Of a stretch of 35,954 nucleotides of DNA, positions 8,710-16,293 are shown piece after piece. The notes below the pieces were generated by a model that searched no databases, was not told where the DNA came from, and saw nothing but the letters and a program-made list of their open reading frames with translations. The translations under genes and the position numbers were made by a program. Within the stretch, counting starts at the first letter, position 1. Every line of letters begins with the position of its first letter. Source of the DNA: Bacteroidia bacterium (GTDB lineage: Bacteria > Bacteroidota > Bacteroidia > Bacteroidales > Paludibacteraceae); NCBI GenBank assembly GCA_021152555.1, contig JAGKVE010000013.1:1-35954 (forward strand), written 5' to 3'.

Positions 8710-10151
8710 TGTGTTAGTATGCCTTTTTTACAAATAGATATTTGCGCGCCGAACTGATTGCCGAACTGTGTTCCGAAATCACCGCCAAGCGCTATGCCGA
8801 ACTCCAGGTTCCATGCTTGCGGTACAAACTTTTTCACCTCCAACAGCACGGCCGTATTATAGCTGCGTAGCGGCACATAATAATGTCCGAAATTTTGCGC
8901 ATGAGTAGCCATTACGCGGTAGCGGAATCCGAAAACATCTCCCCGTATTCCTACATGATGCGCCATCACGCGGCTGTTATCCAAGCCCAGCAGCGGAGTA
9001 CCGATAATCCGGCCGTAATAACTCCAACCCTGCCGATAGATAGCATTGCTGTAATAACTGTCCGCACCACCATAAACGCAGCCGTCTTTGTCATGAAAGG
9101 GACCGCTCTGGTCTGTTGTGTTCAGAAACTCATAAGTCACGCCCTGAATAAACGGCCATCGGTTTTGCGTAGCGCTGATACCCCATAGACCGTCTTTGTT
9201 ATTCATGCCGAAACCGATAAAACGGATAGGACCGTCTTCATTCATTGCCTGCCAATAGGCACTCACTTTCCATCCCTCTCCTTTGACATCAAGCGCCAGT
9301 TGCTGGAAGCCGATATGGTTACCTTGCGCGTTGATTTGGTCATTCGCCATCGAGCCGCCCGATTGAACCAGGAAAGCCGTTTTGAACGCATGCAAATCAT
9401 TTCCCAGATCTCCATAAACGGACGAATAACCGCCCCATTGCGCCACATGATGAAACTCATAGCTGATATTGACCGGCAGTTTGCCGCCCACGCGGCCGCC
9501 GATATATTTATGATGAATCAGCGTTCCTTTGACCACTTCAGAATTATCGTTCGCCCAAGCGTGCGTCAAACCGCCTTTCACTTCCGCATAGCCGAACAAG
9601 CCGGGGATCGGAGTCCATCGGTCGATACCGATACTGATACGCGGAACAGGATGCGCATTATTGGAGAACAGCAAGTTTCCGCTGCTCAACTCCGCATCTC
9701 CCGCGCCCCAATATTGCGGTTTGATACCCGCCGTTACATCAAAGAAAAGCAGACGCACGTGGGCATAAAGCATATTGAAATAGCCAGTCCCCAGCCGGTC
9801 TGCCGGATTGATGCGCGACTGCAAACGGCCTGTCATCCGGACTGCGAAATCATAATCCCACCAACGCTCCGGATGCACGGCTTCTTTGTAAACGCCGGCG
9901 CTCAGGTTTCCGCTATAGGGGCTGCTGCTGACATCGCCGAAGCGATTGCTTTGCAGCCAAAACGGCGCAGTTTTTCCGCTTGAAGCTACGGCGCTGACGC
10001 CCAAACTATAACGCAGTGTATCTTCGCCGGCAGCCACTCCGTCGCGTAAACCTGTCGGCCACCAGTTCCAACTCAATTCGCGCCCGTTAACAACAAGCGA
10101 GCAGAACAATAATATGAGCAACCATTTATTCCTCAACGCGGTACAACCCAT
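8703..10151 (-). CDS. wzi: Capsule assembly Wzi-family outer-membrane protein
   Basis: A 482-residue outer-membrane beta-barrel of the Wzi capsule-assembly family; Wzi holds capsular polysaccharide at the cell surface. An N-terminal signal peptide (L-L-I-L-L-F-C-S-L) is followed by family-typical stretches: A-P-F-W-L-Q-S-N-R-F-G near residue 62, P-Q-Y-W-G-A-G-D-A-E-L-S in the first third, an N-x-Y-F-H-like H-H-V-A-Q-W-G-G, and a C-terminal barrel with aromatic-rich strands. Its first 26 bases overlap the end of the kelch lipoprotein gene in another frame. It lies between LPS transport and core glycosyltransferase genes rather than in a capsule operon, which suggests it serves a surface glycan attached to lipid A here. 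Confidence 0.88.
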   Translation of the reverse strand: MGCTALRNKWLLILLFCSLVVNGRELSWNWWPTGLRDGVAAGEDTLRYSLGVSAVASSGKTAPFWLQSNRFGDVSSSPYSGNLSAGVYKEAVHPERWWDYDFAVRMTGRLQSRINPADRLGTGYFNMLYAHVRLLFFDVTAGIKPQYWGAGDAELSSGNLLFSNNAHPVPRISIGIDRWTPIPGLFGYAEVKGGLTHAWANDNSEVVKGTLIHHKYIGGRVGGKLPVNISYEFHHVAQWGGYSSVYGDLGNDLHAFKTAFLVQSGGSMANDQINAQGNHIGFQQLALDVKGEGWKVSAYWQAMNEDGPIRFIGFGMNNKDGLWGISATQNRWPFIQGVTYEFLNTTDQSGPFHDKDGCVYGGADSYYSNAIYRQGWSYYGRIIGTPLLGLDNSRVMAHHVGIRGDVFGFRYRVMATHAQNFGHYYVPLRSYNTAVLLEVKKFVPQAWNLEFGIALGGDFGTQFGNQFGAQISICKKGILTQW

Positions 10152-11097
10152 TCAACATATTTCCGCTTTCATCTTCTCCGAGACCGAAATACGCTTTTCC
10201 GTCAATGGTAAACGCGATTTGGTTCTCTGCACGTCCGCAAGGCATTGCGCCGCACCATTCCCAGCGGTCTTTTTCCGGGGCGTAGCGCATATATGTCTCA
10301 AAAATCCCCCCCCCCGTCATATCGCCGGCAAAATGCCTTCCTCCGAATAAATAGACATATTCGCCGGACGCCGCACAGGCTGCGAATTCGCGTCCTTTTC
10401 CGGGGATAGAAGCTTTTTGCTCCCAGTGATTGCTTACTACATCCGTAGCCCACCAATCTCTCAGATTAGAGGTATTATATCCCGTTCCATAATATAACAA
10501 TCCGCCGAGCCATGCCCCCCGTCCGCCGAAATTGGACTTCGCGCGACGCCAGTCATCATCAATCATGGTCCACTTATCCGTTGCTATTTCATAACGCCAT
10601 ATATCCCGTGTGAATCCATAGCCGAAACCATACAAGACATATACACATCCATCTTTGGCGAAAGAGACAGGCGCCACCGTATTGGCGGTCGGGAAATTTG
10701 CCAAGCGCCTCCATTGGTTCGTCTCCGGCGTATATTCCCACCAGTCGCGTTGATAGGCACTATCCCGATAGGCATGCGTCTCCGAGTAGCCCAAACCGGC
10801 ATATAACTTGCCGTCATATGCTGCTATGGTGGCATTGACACGTGCAGCCATAGGGCCCTCACCCAAACGGGTCCAGATGTCCGATTGAGAGTTATAAAGC
10901 CAGAGGTCTTTCAGATATTTTTTGCCGGCAGTCCGGCCGCTGAACACATATGCATTGCCTCCCATAGCGCAAGCGCAGGCACTCGCCCTACCCTCCGGCA
11001 TCGGCGCACATTCACGAACGGAAACATTTATCTCCGGCGTGCTACTGCATGCAGCAAAGAATACCGCTGCTATTAGTATGTATAGTGCGTTTTTCAT
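10126..11097 (-). CDS. Kelch-repeat lipoprotein with ten-G tract
   Basis: A predicted lipoprotein of 323 residues: signal peptide with lipobox F-F-A-A-C (lipidated Cys17). The mature part is a kelch beta-propeller. At least five blades are visible from G-G-N-A-Y-V-F-S-G-R, D-G-K-L-Y-A-G-L-G, D-G-C-V-Y-V-L-Y-G-F-G, G-E-Y-V-Y-L-F-G-G-R and D-G-K-A-Y-F-G-L-G-E-D, each followed by a W-containing strand. Ligand and partner are unknown; it may bind glycan or scaffold Wzi, encoded directly downstream with a 26-base overlap. It follows lptB by ten bases. A run of ten G on the coding strand (10306-10315) lies in frame near the last blade and could switch the reading frame. Confidence 0.85.
   Translation of the reverse strand: MKNALYILIAAVFFAACSSTPEINVSVRECAPMPEGRASACACAMGGNAYVFSGRTAGKKYLKDLWLYNSQSDIWTRLGEGPMAARVNATIAAYDGKLYAGLGYSETHAYRDSAYQRDWWEYTPETNQWRRLANFPTANTVAPVSFAKDGCVYVLYGFGYGFTRDIWRYEIATDKWTMIDDDWRRAKSNFGGRGAWLGGLLYYGTGYNTSNLRDWWATDVVSNHWEQKASIPGKGREFAACAASGEYVYLFGGRHFAGDMTGGGIFETYMRYAPEKDRWEWCGAMPCGRAENQIAFTIDGKAYFGLGEDESGNMLNGLYRVEE
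10306..10315 (-). repeat. Ten-base homopolymer (poly-G on coding strand)
   Basis: Ten consecutive C on the + strand give ten G in the kelch lipoprotein coding strand, encoding T-G-G-G. It is the longest single-base G/C run in the window. Tracts of this length inside surface-protein genes are classic sites of slipped-strand phase variation. In the sequence given the frame is open. Confidence 0.9.
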
Positions 11098-11107
11098 TCA
11101 GTTATCG

Positions 11108-11851
11108 TCAATCCACCCTCGTTTTTTTCTTCAACTCGAAATCGCGGCCGAGGTAGTTCTGCCGCACAACAGGGTTAGCCGCCAACTCTTCCGGCGTACC
11201 ATGGAAAAGGATTTTTCCCTCAAAAAGCAAGTATGCGCGGTCAGTAATCATAAGCGTTTCATCCACATTGTGGTCAGTAATGAGAATACCGATGTTTTTG
11301 TCTTTAAGCCTCCAGACAACATCTTGAATTTCCTGAACTGCAATCGGGTCCACCCCCGCAAACGGTTCGTCAAGCATTACAAACTTCGGTTCAATTGCCA
11401 AACAGCGTGCAATCTCAGTACGCCGGCGTTCGCCTCCACTGAGGCGGTCGCCAAGATTATTACGCACATGAGCCAGATTGAACTCTTTAATCAAACTCTC
11501 CAGTTTGTCTTCCTGATATTCTTTGCTGCAGTCGGTCAATTCGAGCACCGAACGGATGTTGTCTTCCACCGTCATTTTGCGGAACACACTGGCTTCCTGC
11601 GGCAGATAGCCGATACCCATCTTGGCGCGCTTGTACATCGGCATGCCGGTTATATCCTGGTCATTGAGAAAAATCTTACCGTTATTGGCGGTGACCAGGC
11701 CGGTTGTCATATAGAATGTTGTGGTTTTACCTGCGCCATTAGGTCCGAGCAAACCGACAATCTCGCCTTGCGTCAGTTCGATTGACACATCATCGACAAC
11801 GGTTCGTTTGCCGTACTTTTTCACCAAATGCTCTGTGCGTAATCTATCCAT
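11108..11851 (-). CDS. lptB: LptB, ATPase of the LPS export ABC transporter
   Basis: Cytoplasmic ATPase of the LptB2FG complex that extracts LPS from the inner membrane and drives it across the periplasm. Using the ATG at 11851 (247 residues), the Walker A GPNGAGKTT is at 36-44, Q-loop Gln at 85, signature LSGGERRR at 137-144, Walker B FVMLDEP at 157-163 and switch His at 194. The A-G-V-D-P-I-A-V after Walker B is typical of LptB. An upstream ATG at 11866 adds five residues that fall in a short-repeat array, so the inner start is preferred. It begins a run with kelch lipoprotein, wzi, DUF4254 and the core glycosyltransferases; the upstream spacer is 51 bases of heptamer-like repeat. Confidence 0.96.
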   Translation of the reverse strand: MDRLRTEHLVKKYGKRTVVDDVSIELTQGEIVGLLGPNGAGKTTTFYMTTGLVTANNGKIFLNDQDITGMPMYKRAKMGIGYLPQEASVFRKMTVEDNIRSVLELTDCSKEYQEDKLESLIKEFNLAHVRNNLGDRLSGGERRRTEIARCLAIEPKFVMLDEPFAGVDPIAVQEIQDVVWRLKDKNIGILITDHNVDETLMITDRAYLLFEGKILFHGTPEELAANPVVRQNYLGRDFELKKKTRVD

Positions 11852-11855
11852 AGAA

Positions 11856-11906
11856 CCATTTAACATTTAACCATTTACTATATGGTCATTTACCATTTGC
11901 ATTTAA
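11856..11906 (-). repeat. Heptamer-like array, exoA-lptB spacer
   Basis: Read on the coding strand, the spacer starts at the exoA stop (TAA, 11903-11905) and consists of AAATG cores spaced mostly seven or eight bases apart (units such as TAAATGC, AAATGGT, AAATGAC, TTAAATG). It fills the gap almost to the lptB start. The same AAATGGT and AAATGAC units occur inside the riboflavin synthase gene at 30888-30922. Confidence 0.8.
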
Positions 11907-12667
11907 TCCTTTAGTTCTACCATTACCGGACAATGGTCCGAATGAACGGCATCCGTTAATATCCCTGCATCTTTGAGTCGCGGCCTCAGCGACTCGCTTA
12001 CCCAGTGATAATCAATGCGCCATCCCACATTGCGTGCACGCGCACCGGCACGCCAGCTCCACCAACTGTATCGTTCGGGGCTCTGGTCGAACACGCGGAA
12101 CGAATCCACCAATCCGGAGGCTTCCCATCTGTCCATCCACTCGCGTTCTTCGGGCAGGAAGCCAGAAACACCGATCTGCCGCTCCGGATGATTGATGTCT
12201 ATCGGTTTATGGCATATGTTATAATCTCCGCAGATAATGATATTGGGCCGCTCTTTGCGCAACTCGTTTACCCATACTAAAAAATCCTCAAGGAACTCCA
12301 TCTTGAAATCCTGCCGCACGTCGCCGGTTGTACCGCTGGGAATATAGGCATCGACAACAGTGATATCCCCGAAATCGGCACGCAGTACACGTCCCTCACG
12401 GTCATATTTGGGGTTTCCCATGCCGACAACCACTTTGTCCGGCTCGGTTTTCGTGAATATACAGACGCCCGAATAGCCTTTCTTCTCTGCGGAATGGATA
12501 TAACTGCGATAGCCCAGTTCCTGCATTGCCATCACATCTATTTGCTCAGGCTGCGCTTTGCTCTCCTGAATGCAGAACACATCCGGATTCTCGGCTGCAA
12601 GCCAATCCAGCAGACCTTTGCTGATTGCCGACCGGATACCATTGAGATTATAACTGATGATTTTCAT
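11903..12667 (-). CDS. xth: Exodeoxyribonuclease III (AP endonuclease)
   Basis: Cytoplasmic base-excision repair nuclease that cuts 5' to abasic sites and degrades 3' ends. Its 254 residues match the usual length. Active-site residues visible are Asn7 in S-Y-N-L-N-G-I-R, metal ligand Glu35 in I-Q-E-S-K-A, Asp148 and Asn150 in G-D-Y-N-I-C-H, Asp219 in the W-R-I-D-Y segment, and the terminal S-D-H-C-P-V with Asp244-His245. Ends at TAA, where the heptamer-like spacer begins. The short gap to lptB allows co-transcription, but there is no functional tie. Confidence 0.96.
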   Translation of the reverse strand: MKIISYNLNGIRSAISKGLLDWLAAENPDVFCIQESKAQPEQIDVMAMQELGYRSYIHSAEKKGYSGVCIFTKTEPDKVVVGMGNPKYDREGRVLRADFGDITVVDAYIPSGTTGDVRQDFKMEFLEDFLVWVNELRKERPNIIICGDYNICHKPIDINHPERQIGVSGFLPEEREWMDRWEASGLVDSFRVFDQSPERYSWWSWRAGARARNVGWRIDYHWVSESLRPRLKDAGILTDAVHSDHCPVMVELKD

Positions 12668-12675
12668 ATTTGTGA

Positions 12676-12736
12676 TTAGCGGAGTTCCGCTCCGATAATA
12701 TTATACGTTTTTCCGCCGCGGATGATAAGCAACTTT
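12676..12736 (-). other. Frame-displaced C-terminal sorting tag of the M6 protease
   Basis: Just beyond the triplet encoding Lys in L-R-D-G-K of the protease, the next frame reads KLLIIRGGKTYNIIGAELR and then TAA (12676-12678). Fused to the upstream K-I-L-R-D-G this is a near-perfect match to the C-termini of the tagged proteins encoded at 16294-17727 and 18199-20814. Removing one A from the AAA at 12734-12736 restores it. As given, the protein instead ends in a basic, unrelated tail. Confidence 0.85.
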
Positions 12737-14281
12737 ACCGTCCCGCAGAATTTTTTGCACAGTTTTGTCTGCTTCTACATTCTCAACCGGCGATTTCTCA
12801 GCTCCGCGGTAGCTGAATGACACAGCTCCGCCCGCTTCAATCTTTATTTCCGATATTTCGTGATTATCAAATCCATACCAGTGTTTGGCACCGGCAGGGA
12901 AGGCATCGGATGATTTTGCAATGGCATTTTCTCCTGTGGTATTGTTTGCGCGGGCTTCTATCAAATCCACGCCCATTTTAGTAGCGCTATTATTGACTTG
13001 ATTATAATACCAGTCAGTGGCATTATACGTCACTTTGGTAATAAGCATTCCGCGTCCCGGCAGGTATGCGTCCCAACCTGTTTTTGTACGGCATTCGAGC
13101 AAATAGAACGTCTTGGGATCCGGGTCATAGCCCACCAGATTATGCTGATCTCCTTCGCATAGGAGCAGCGACTCGCCGTTTTCAAAATTAATTGGGTTCA
13201 ACCAAACGGATTCCGGGTCTTTGAGTACGCGTGGGGTCAGCCACCCCATGTAGAAACGCTCGTACGCCGAGTATGCAGGAGGGGTATTCCCGTCATTATT
13301 ATAAGGACCGTAGTCCATTATATCCCAATCCAACAGAGTGTGCAATCCTATGAGTTGCTCATTTGTCTCATATAAATCCGGCAAGCCGAGTACATGGCTG
13401 AACTCATGGCAGAAAGTACCGATGCCGTTATATTGCCCGCCGTAATAACTGATTTCATTTGAGCAGGCATAGTTGTCGATTTCCTTTCCATCGACCTTGC
13501 ATGCATATTTGGAGTCGTAATAACTGAGGTAGTAGTTGTGCGGCCATATGGTGCTTGCGTCTCCGCCATCTGCCTCGCCATAACCGGCATACAGGACATA
13601 TACAAAGTCCACTTTGCCGTCATTATCATTGTCATATAGCGTAAAATCCGCGCCATCGGCATCCGCCAGTTCGCAGGCCTCCTTAATCATATAGCCGGCA
13701 TTGGCATCATTGTTGCTGCCATAGTAAGAAACATTATGGCTCAACGTATAAGGTCCTACAACATCAAAAACGGGGTTATACTGACCATAACTCTGGTCGT
13801 GAAAATATTGACGGGCACTACCACTGGAAGTAACATGTTCGGTGTAGGTTCTGCCGTCATATTGATAACTATAACTATAGTTACGGGTGAAGTTATCGCC
13901 GTTTAGCATGGCATTGATTGTATCATAGGGAGTGACGAATGCTTTGTCTGTAAAATTGACCATTATTAGCAGTCCGCGTGGTGCTATATTCGGCTTATTG
14001 CCCACCATTTTCTGTTGTGCAATACGCCGCGCCTGCTTGCGGGCCGCGTTTGTTTTTTGGCGCGCGGCTTTAACCTCAGCGCTCATTGGCATCAGTGTCT
14101 CCTCATCCAGCCAGTTTCCTTCCGCATCGGTCATATAATGACGGAATGCGTCTCCATGCAGATAAACAATTTTTTCTGTTCCGTCTGCTGTAGTCCGGAC
14201 TATGCCCTCACGGCGTGCCGGGATTGCCGATGCTGTCACAGCAACGGCGCATACAATCAGTATGCTAAAGATTTTTCTCAT
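12701..14281 (-). CDS. Secreted M6-family metalloprotease, sorting tag frameshifted
   Basis: A 526-residue secreted zinc protease of the M6 (immune inhibitor A-like) family. A signal peptide (residues 1-19) and a basic propeptide (~20-98) precede the catalytic domain. The zinc site HEFSHVLGLPD is at 292-302, with the Met-turn W-D-I-M-D at 319-323. D-N-D-N-D-G-K-V-D at 217-225 looks like a calcium site. The C-terminus reads ...K-I-L-R-D-G and then a short Arg/Lys-rich tail, because a single extra A displaces the sorting tag to the next frame. If real, the enzyme would lose its surface-sorting signal; a sequencing error in the AAA run is the alternative. A stand-alone propeptide-like gene lies 27 bases upstream in the same direction. 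Confidence 0.92.
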   Translation of the reverse strand: MRKIFSILIVCAVAVTASAIPARREGIVRTTADGTEKIVYLHGDAFRHYMTDAEGNWLDEETLMPMSAEVKAARQKTNAARKQARRIAQQKMVGNKPNIAPRGLLIMVNFTDKAFVTPYDTINAMLNGDNFTRNYSYSYQYDGRTYTEHVTSSGSARQYFHDQSYGQYNPVFDVVGPYTLSHNVSYYGSNNDANAGYMIKEACELADADGADFTLYDNDNDGKVDFVYVLYAGYGEADGGDASTIWPHNYYLSYYDSKYACKVDGKEIDNYACSNEISYYGGQYNGIGTFCHEFSHVLGLPDLYETNEQLIGLHTLLDWDIMDYGPYNNDGNTPPAYSAYERFYMGWLTPRVLKDPESVWLNPINFENGESLLLCEGDQHNLVGYDPDPKTFYLLECRTKTGWDAYLPGRGMLITKVTYNATDWYYNQVNNSATKMGVDLIEARANNTTGENAIAKSSDAFPAGAKHWYGFDNHEISEIKIEAGGAVSFSYRGAEKSPVENVEADKTVQKILRDGKVAYHPRRKNV

Positions 14282-14308
14282 ACTAAATTAGTATCTTTTA
14301 TTCGTTTA

Positions 14309-14677
14309 TTACAATGCTTTTTTTATTCCGTGTTTGTTGAGCCATCTGGTTTCGCATTTGCTGCGGTCCTCGGCATTATGCACTTTGCGCCAGCTGATGA
14401 CCGTTTCGCCTTTGCGGTTGAGTTTGGCATATTTGAACCATCCTTTGTTAGTTTCCAAAATCTGCCATCCATCCTCAGTCATCATCCAGTGTTTGCGTTC
14501 GTCGCCGCGCAGATAGGTGCGCAGTTTGTAGCCATTGGGCTGCTCGCGCTCAATCAGTCCTCGGTATGCCGGCACGTTATGTTTCGGAGCCACCGTTTCA
14601 TTTTCCGCAGCACAGCAATAATTGCCGTTCAGCATCATTGCAGCCATGATGGCTGCCATCAAAAGAATTTTTTTCAT
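14309..14677 (-). CDS. Stand-alone propeptide-like secreted protein next to M6 protease
   Basis: A 122-residue secreted protein with a clear signal peptide (M-K-K-I-L-L-M-A-A...C-C-A-A-E, ~1-24). The segment R-G-L-I-E-R-E-Q-P-N-G, then Y-L-R-G-D-E-R-K-H-W-M-M-T-E-D-G-W, lines up with the N-terminal propeptide of both M6 proteases here (for example Q-T-R-T-Q-A-D-G...G-D-E-Y-Y-H-Y-M-I-N-R-D-G). There is no catalytic domain and no sorting tag; it ends with its own stop after a basic helix-like tail (H-N-A-E-D-R-S-K-C...). It sits 29 bases after mlaF and 27 before the protease. It could be a protease inhibitor or folding helper, or a remnant of a truncated protease. The clean signal peptide and open frame favour a working gene. 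Confidence 0.75.
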   Translation of the reverse strand: MKKILLMAAIMAAMMLNGNYCCAAENETVAPKHNVPAYRGLIEREQPNGYKLRTYLRGDERKHWMMTEDGWQILETNKGWFKYAKLNRKGETVISWRKVHNAEDRSKCETRWLNKHGIKKAL

Positions 14678-14705
14678 ACTATTAAATAAGTTAATATTAT
14701 CCGTG

Positions 14706-15470
14706 TTATTGCGGCATGGCCGCAGCTTTTACTTTCTTGAACAAATCGGACGCGAAAACGAAATCATTGAGGGCTTCGTTATCGCTGGTCATTATCTCAT
14801 GGCGGGAGCCTTGCCACTCTCTGTGTCCGCCCTTGAGGAAAATGATGTTATCGCCGATTTCCATGATAGAGTTCATATCATGGCTGTTGACAATGGTACA
14901 TATATTGTACTCGCGAGTAATATCCTGTATCAGGGCATCAATGACGAGACTTGTTTTGGGGTCCAGTCCCGAGTTGGGTTCATCGCAAAAGAGATATTTA
15001 GGCTCCAGCACGATAGCGCGCGCGATAGCCACACGTTTCTGCTGACCGCCGGATATCTCACTGGGCATGAGGTTCCAAACGCGTTCGGGCATCTCGACAC
15101 GCCGCAGACAGAACTCGGCGCGCTCTTGCATCTCCGTGCGGGATTTATGGGAAAACATCTCCATCGGGAAGAGCACATTCTCCATGACGGTCATTGAGTC
15201 GAAGAGTGCGCTGCCCTGAAACAACATTCCCACCTCGCGGTGCAGCATGCGTATATCTTTGCTGCGCATCTGAGCCAGGTCGCGTCCGTCATAGAGTATC
15301 TGCCCCGAATCAACGGCATGCAAGCCGATGAGGGATTTCATAAAGACTGTTTTACCGGACCCCGACTGGCCGATAATCATATTCACTTCGCCGTCCCGCA
15401 GTTCTGCGGAAACATGGTCAAGGACAATGTTCCCGTCAAAACTCTTCACTATGTCTTTAACCTGTATCAT
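14706..15470 (-). CDS. mlaF: MlaF-type ABC transporter ATPase (phospholipid transport)
   Basis: Cytoplasmic ATPase partner of the MlaE permease in the Mla/MCE system that moves phospholipids between the membranes and keeps outer-membrane asymmetry. In 254 residues, Walker A GQSGSGKT is at 34-41, signature ISGGQQKR at 139-146, Walker B YLFCDEP at 159-165 (followed by N-S-G-L-D-P, typical of the MlaF group) and switch His at 197. It overlaps mlaE by four bases. No mlaD/MCE gene follows, so the substrate-binding component must be encoded elsewhere. Confidence 0.93.
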   Translation of the reverse strand: MIQVKDIVKSFDGNIVLDHVSAELRDGEVNMIIGQSGSGKTVFMKSLIGLHAVDSGQILYDGRDLAQMRSKDIRMLHREVGMLFQGSALFDSMTVMENVLFPMEMFSHKSRTEMQERAEFCLRRVEMPERVWNLMPSEISGGQQKRVAIARAIVLEPKYLFCDEPNSGLDPKTSLVIDALIQDITREYNICTIVNSHDMNSIMEIGDNIIFLKGGHREWQGSRHEIMTSDNEALNDFVFASDLFKKVKAAAMPQ

Positions 15471-16204
15471 AACAACAACTTACTTAAAATGAGGTCAAGG
15501 AACAAAATCATGATATTACTGTTCACAACCGCGTTGGTGGAAGCGCGTCCGACTTCGAGAGCGCCGCCATGCACATTATAGCCGTAATAACTCGCCATAC
15601 TCGTTATCACGAACGCGAACACGAGACTCTTGATGATGCCGTACCATACATAATACGGGTTGAAGGCATACTGCACGCCGATGAGGTAATCATGGACCGT
15701 GATGATGTCTGTGAAAGCACCGACAGCCCATCCGCCGACCAGACCGACCGCCGTAGAGATGATTACGAGCATCGGCATCATGGTCACGAACGCCAGAATC
15801 TTCGGCAGGATAAGATAGTTGGCGCTGTTAACGCCCATTATCTCCATCGCGTCAATCTGCTCCGTGATACGCATGGTGCCTATCTCGGAGGCTATGTTCG
15901 ACCCTACCTTGCCGGCAAGGATGAGACAGAGGATAGTACTGGAGAACTCCAACAGAAGCGTCTCGCGCGTAAGCAATCCCACCGTGTAAGTCGGCAGCAG
16001 GGGGTTCTCGGTATTTGTCTTTGCCTGAATAGTAAGGATAGCCCCGATAAAAACAGAGATGATAAGTACGATAGGCAGCGACTGCAAGCCCTGCTTTTCC
16101 AGTTCGCGGCTATACTGCCTCCAGAACATGCGCTGCCTGTCCGGCAAGCGCAGTACTCTGCCCATCAGCAGCACATACTCGCCTATATGTTGAAACAGAT
16201 GCAT
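15467..16204 (-). CDS. mlaE: MlaE-type permease
   Basis: Inner-membrane permease of the Mla/MCE phospholipid transporter, 245 residues from the ATG at 16204. Several hydrophobic segments are interrupted by the family signature: L-A-G-K-V-G-S-N-I-A-S-E-I-G-T-M-R-I-T-E-Q-I-D-A-M. The next loop has M-G-V-N-S-A-N-Y-L-I-L-P-K. The open frame extends upstream to an ATG at 16267, but a good promoter lies at 16229-16259, and the extra 21 residues are not family-like, so the inner start is used; this leaves a leader of about 18 bases. Its end overlaps mlaF by four bases. Confidence 0.93.
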   Translation of the reverse strand: MHLFQHIGEYVLLMGRVLRLPDRQRMFWRQYSRELEKQGLQSLPIVLIISVFIGAILTIQAKTNTENPLLPTYTVGLLTRETLLLEFSSTILCLILAGKVGSNIASEIGTMRITEQIDAMEIMGVNSANYLILPKILAFVTMMPMLVIISTAVGLVGGWAVGAFTDIITVHDYLIGVQYAFNPYYVWYGIIKSLVFAFVITSMASYYGYNVHGGALEVGRASTNAVVNSNIMILFLDLILSKLLL

Positions 16205-16228
16205 AATAACGCAAATTAAAATCGGGCA

Positions 16229-16259
16229 CAAAGGTACAACAAAAAAATGACATACGCAA
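16229..16259 (-). promoter_or_regulatory. Bacteroidota-type promoter of mlaEF
   Basis: On the - strand, TTG (16257-16259), 20 bases, then TACCTTTG (16229-16236) match the -33 TTTG and -7 TAnnTTTG of the Bacteroidota primary sigma factor. Transcription would start about 18 bases before the mlaE ATG. The same layout, with the same TTTTTGTTG just before the -7 box, occurs at 17979-18009. Confidence 0.75.
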
Positions 16260-16293
16260 GAGCGCATGCCATTTTTATGATTTTTAAGTATAA

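Noticed and set aside
10922..11785. 287-codon open frame on the + strand across kelch and lptB
   Set aside because: It spans two real genes on the other strand and is explained by their codon use.
12734..12736. Programmed ribosomal frameshift as the sole explanation for the displaced tag
   Set aside because: A +1 shift would be needed at GGT-AAA-GTT, with no known slippery motif or structure visible, so mutation or sequencing error is more likely.
15467..16267. Longer mlaE from the ATG at 16267
   Set aside because: The extra 21 residues are not family-like, and the promoter at 16229-16259 would lie inside the coding sequence.
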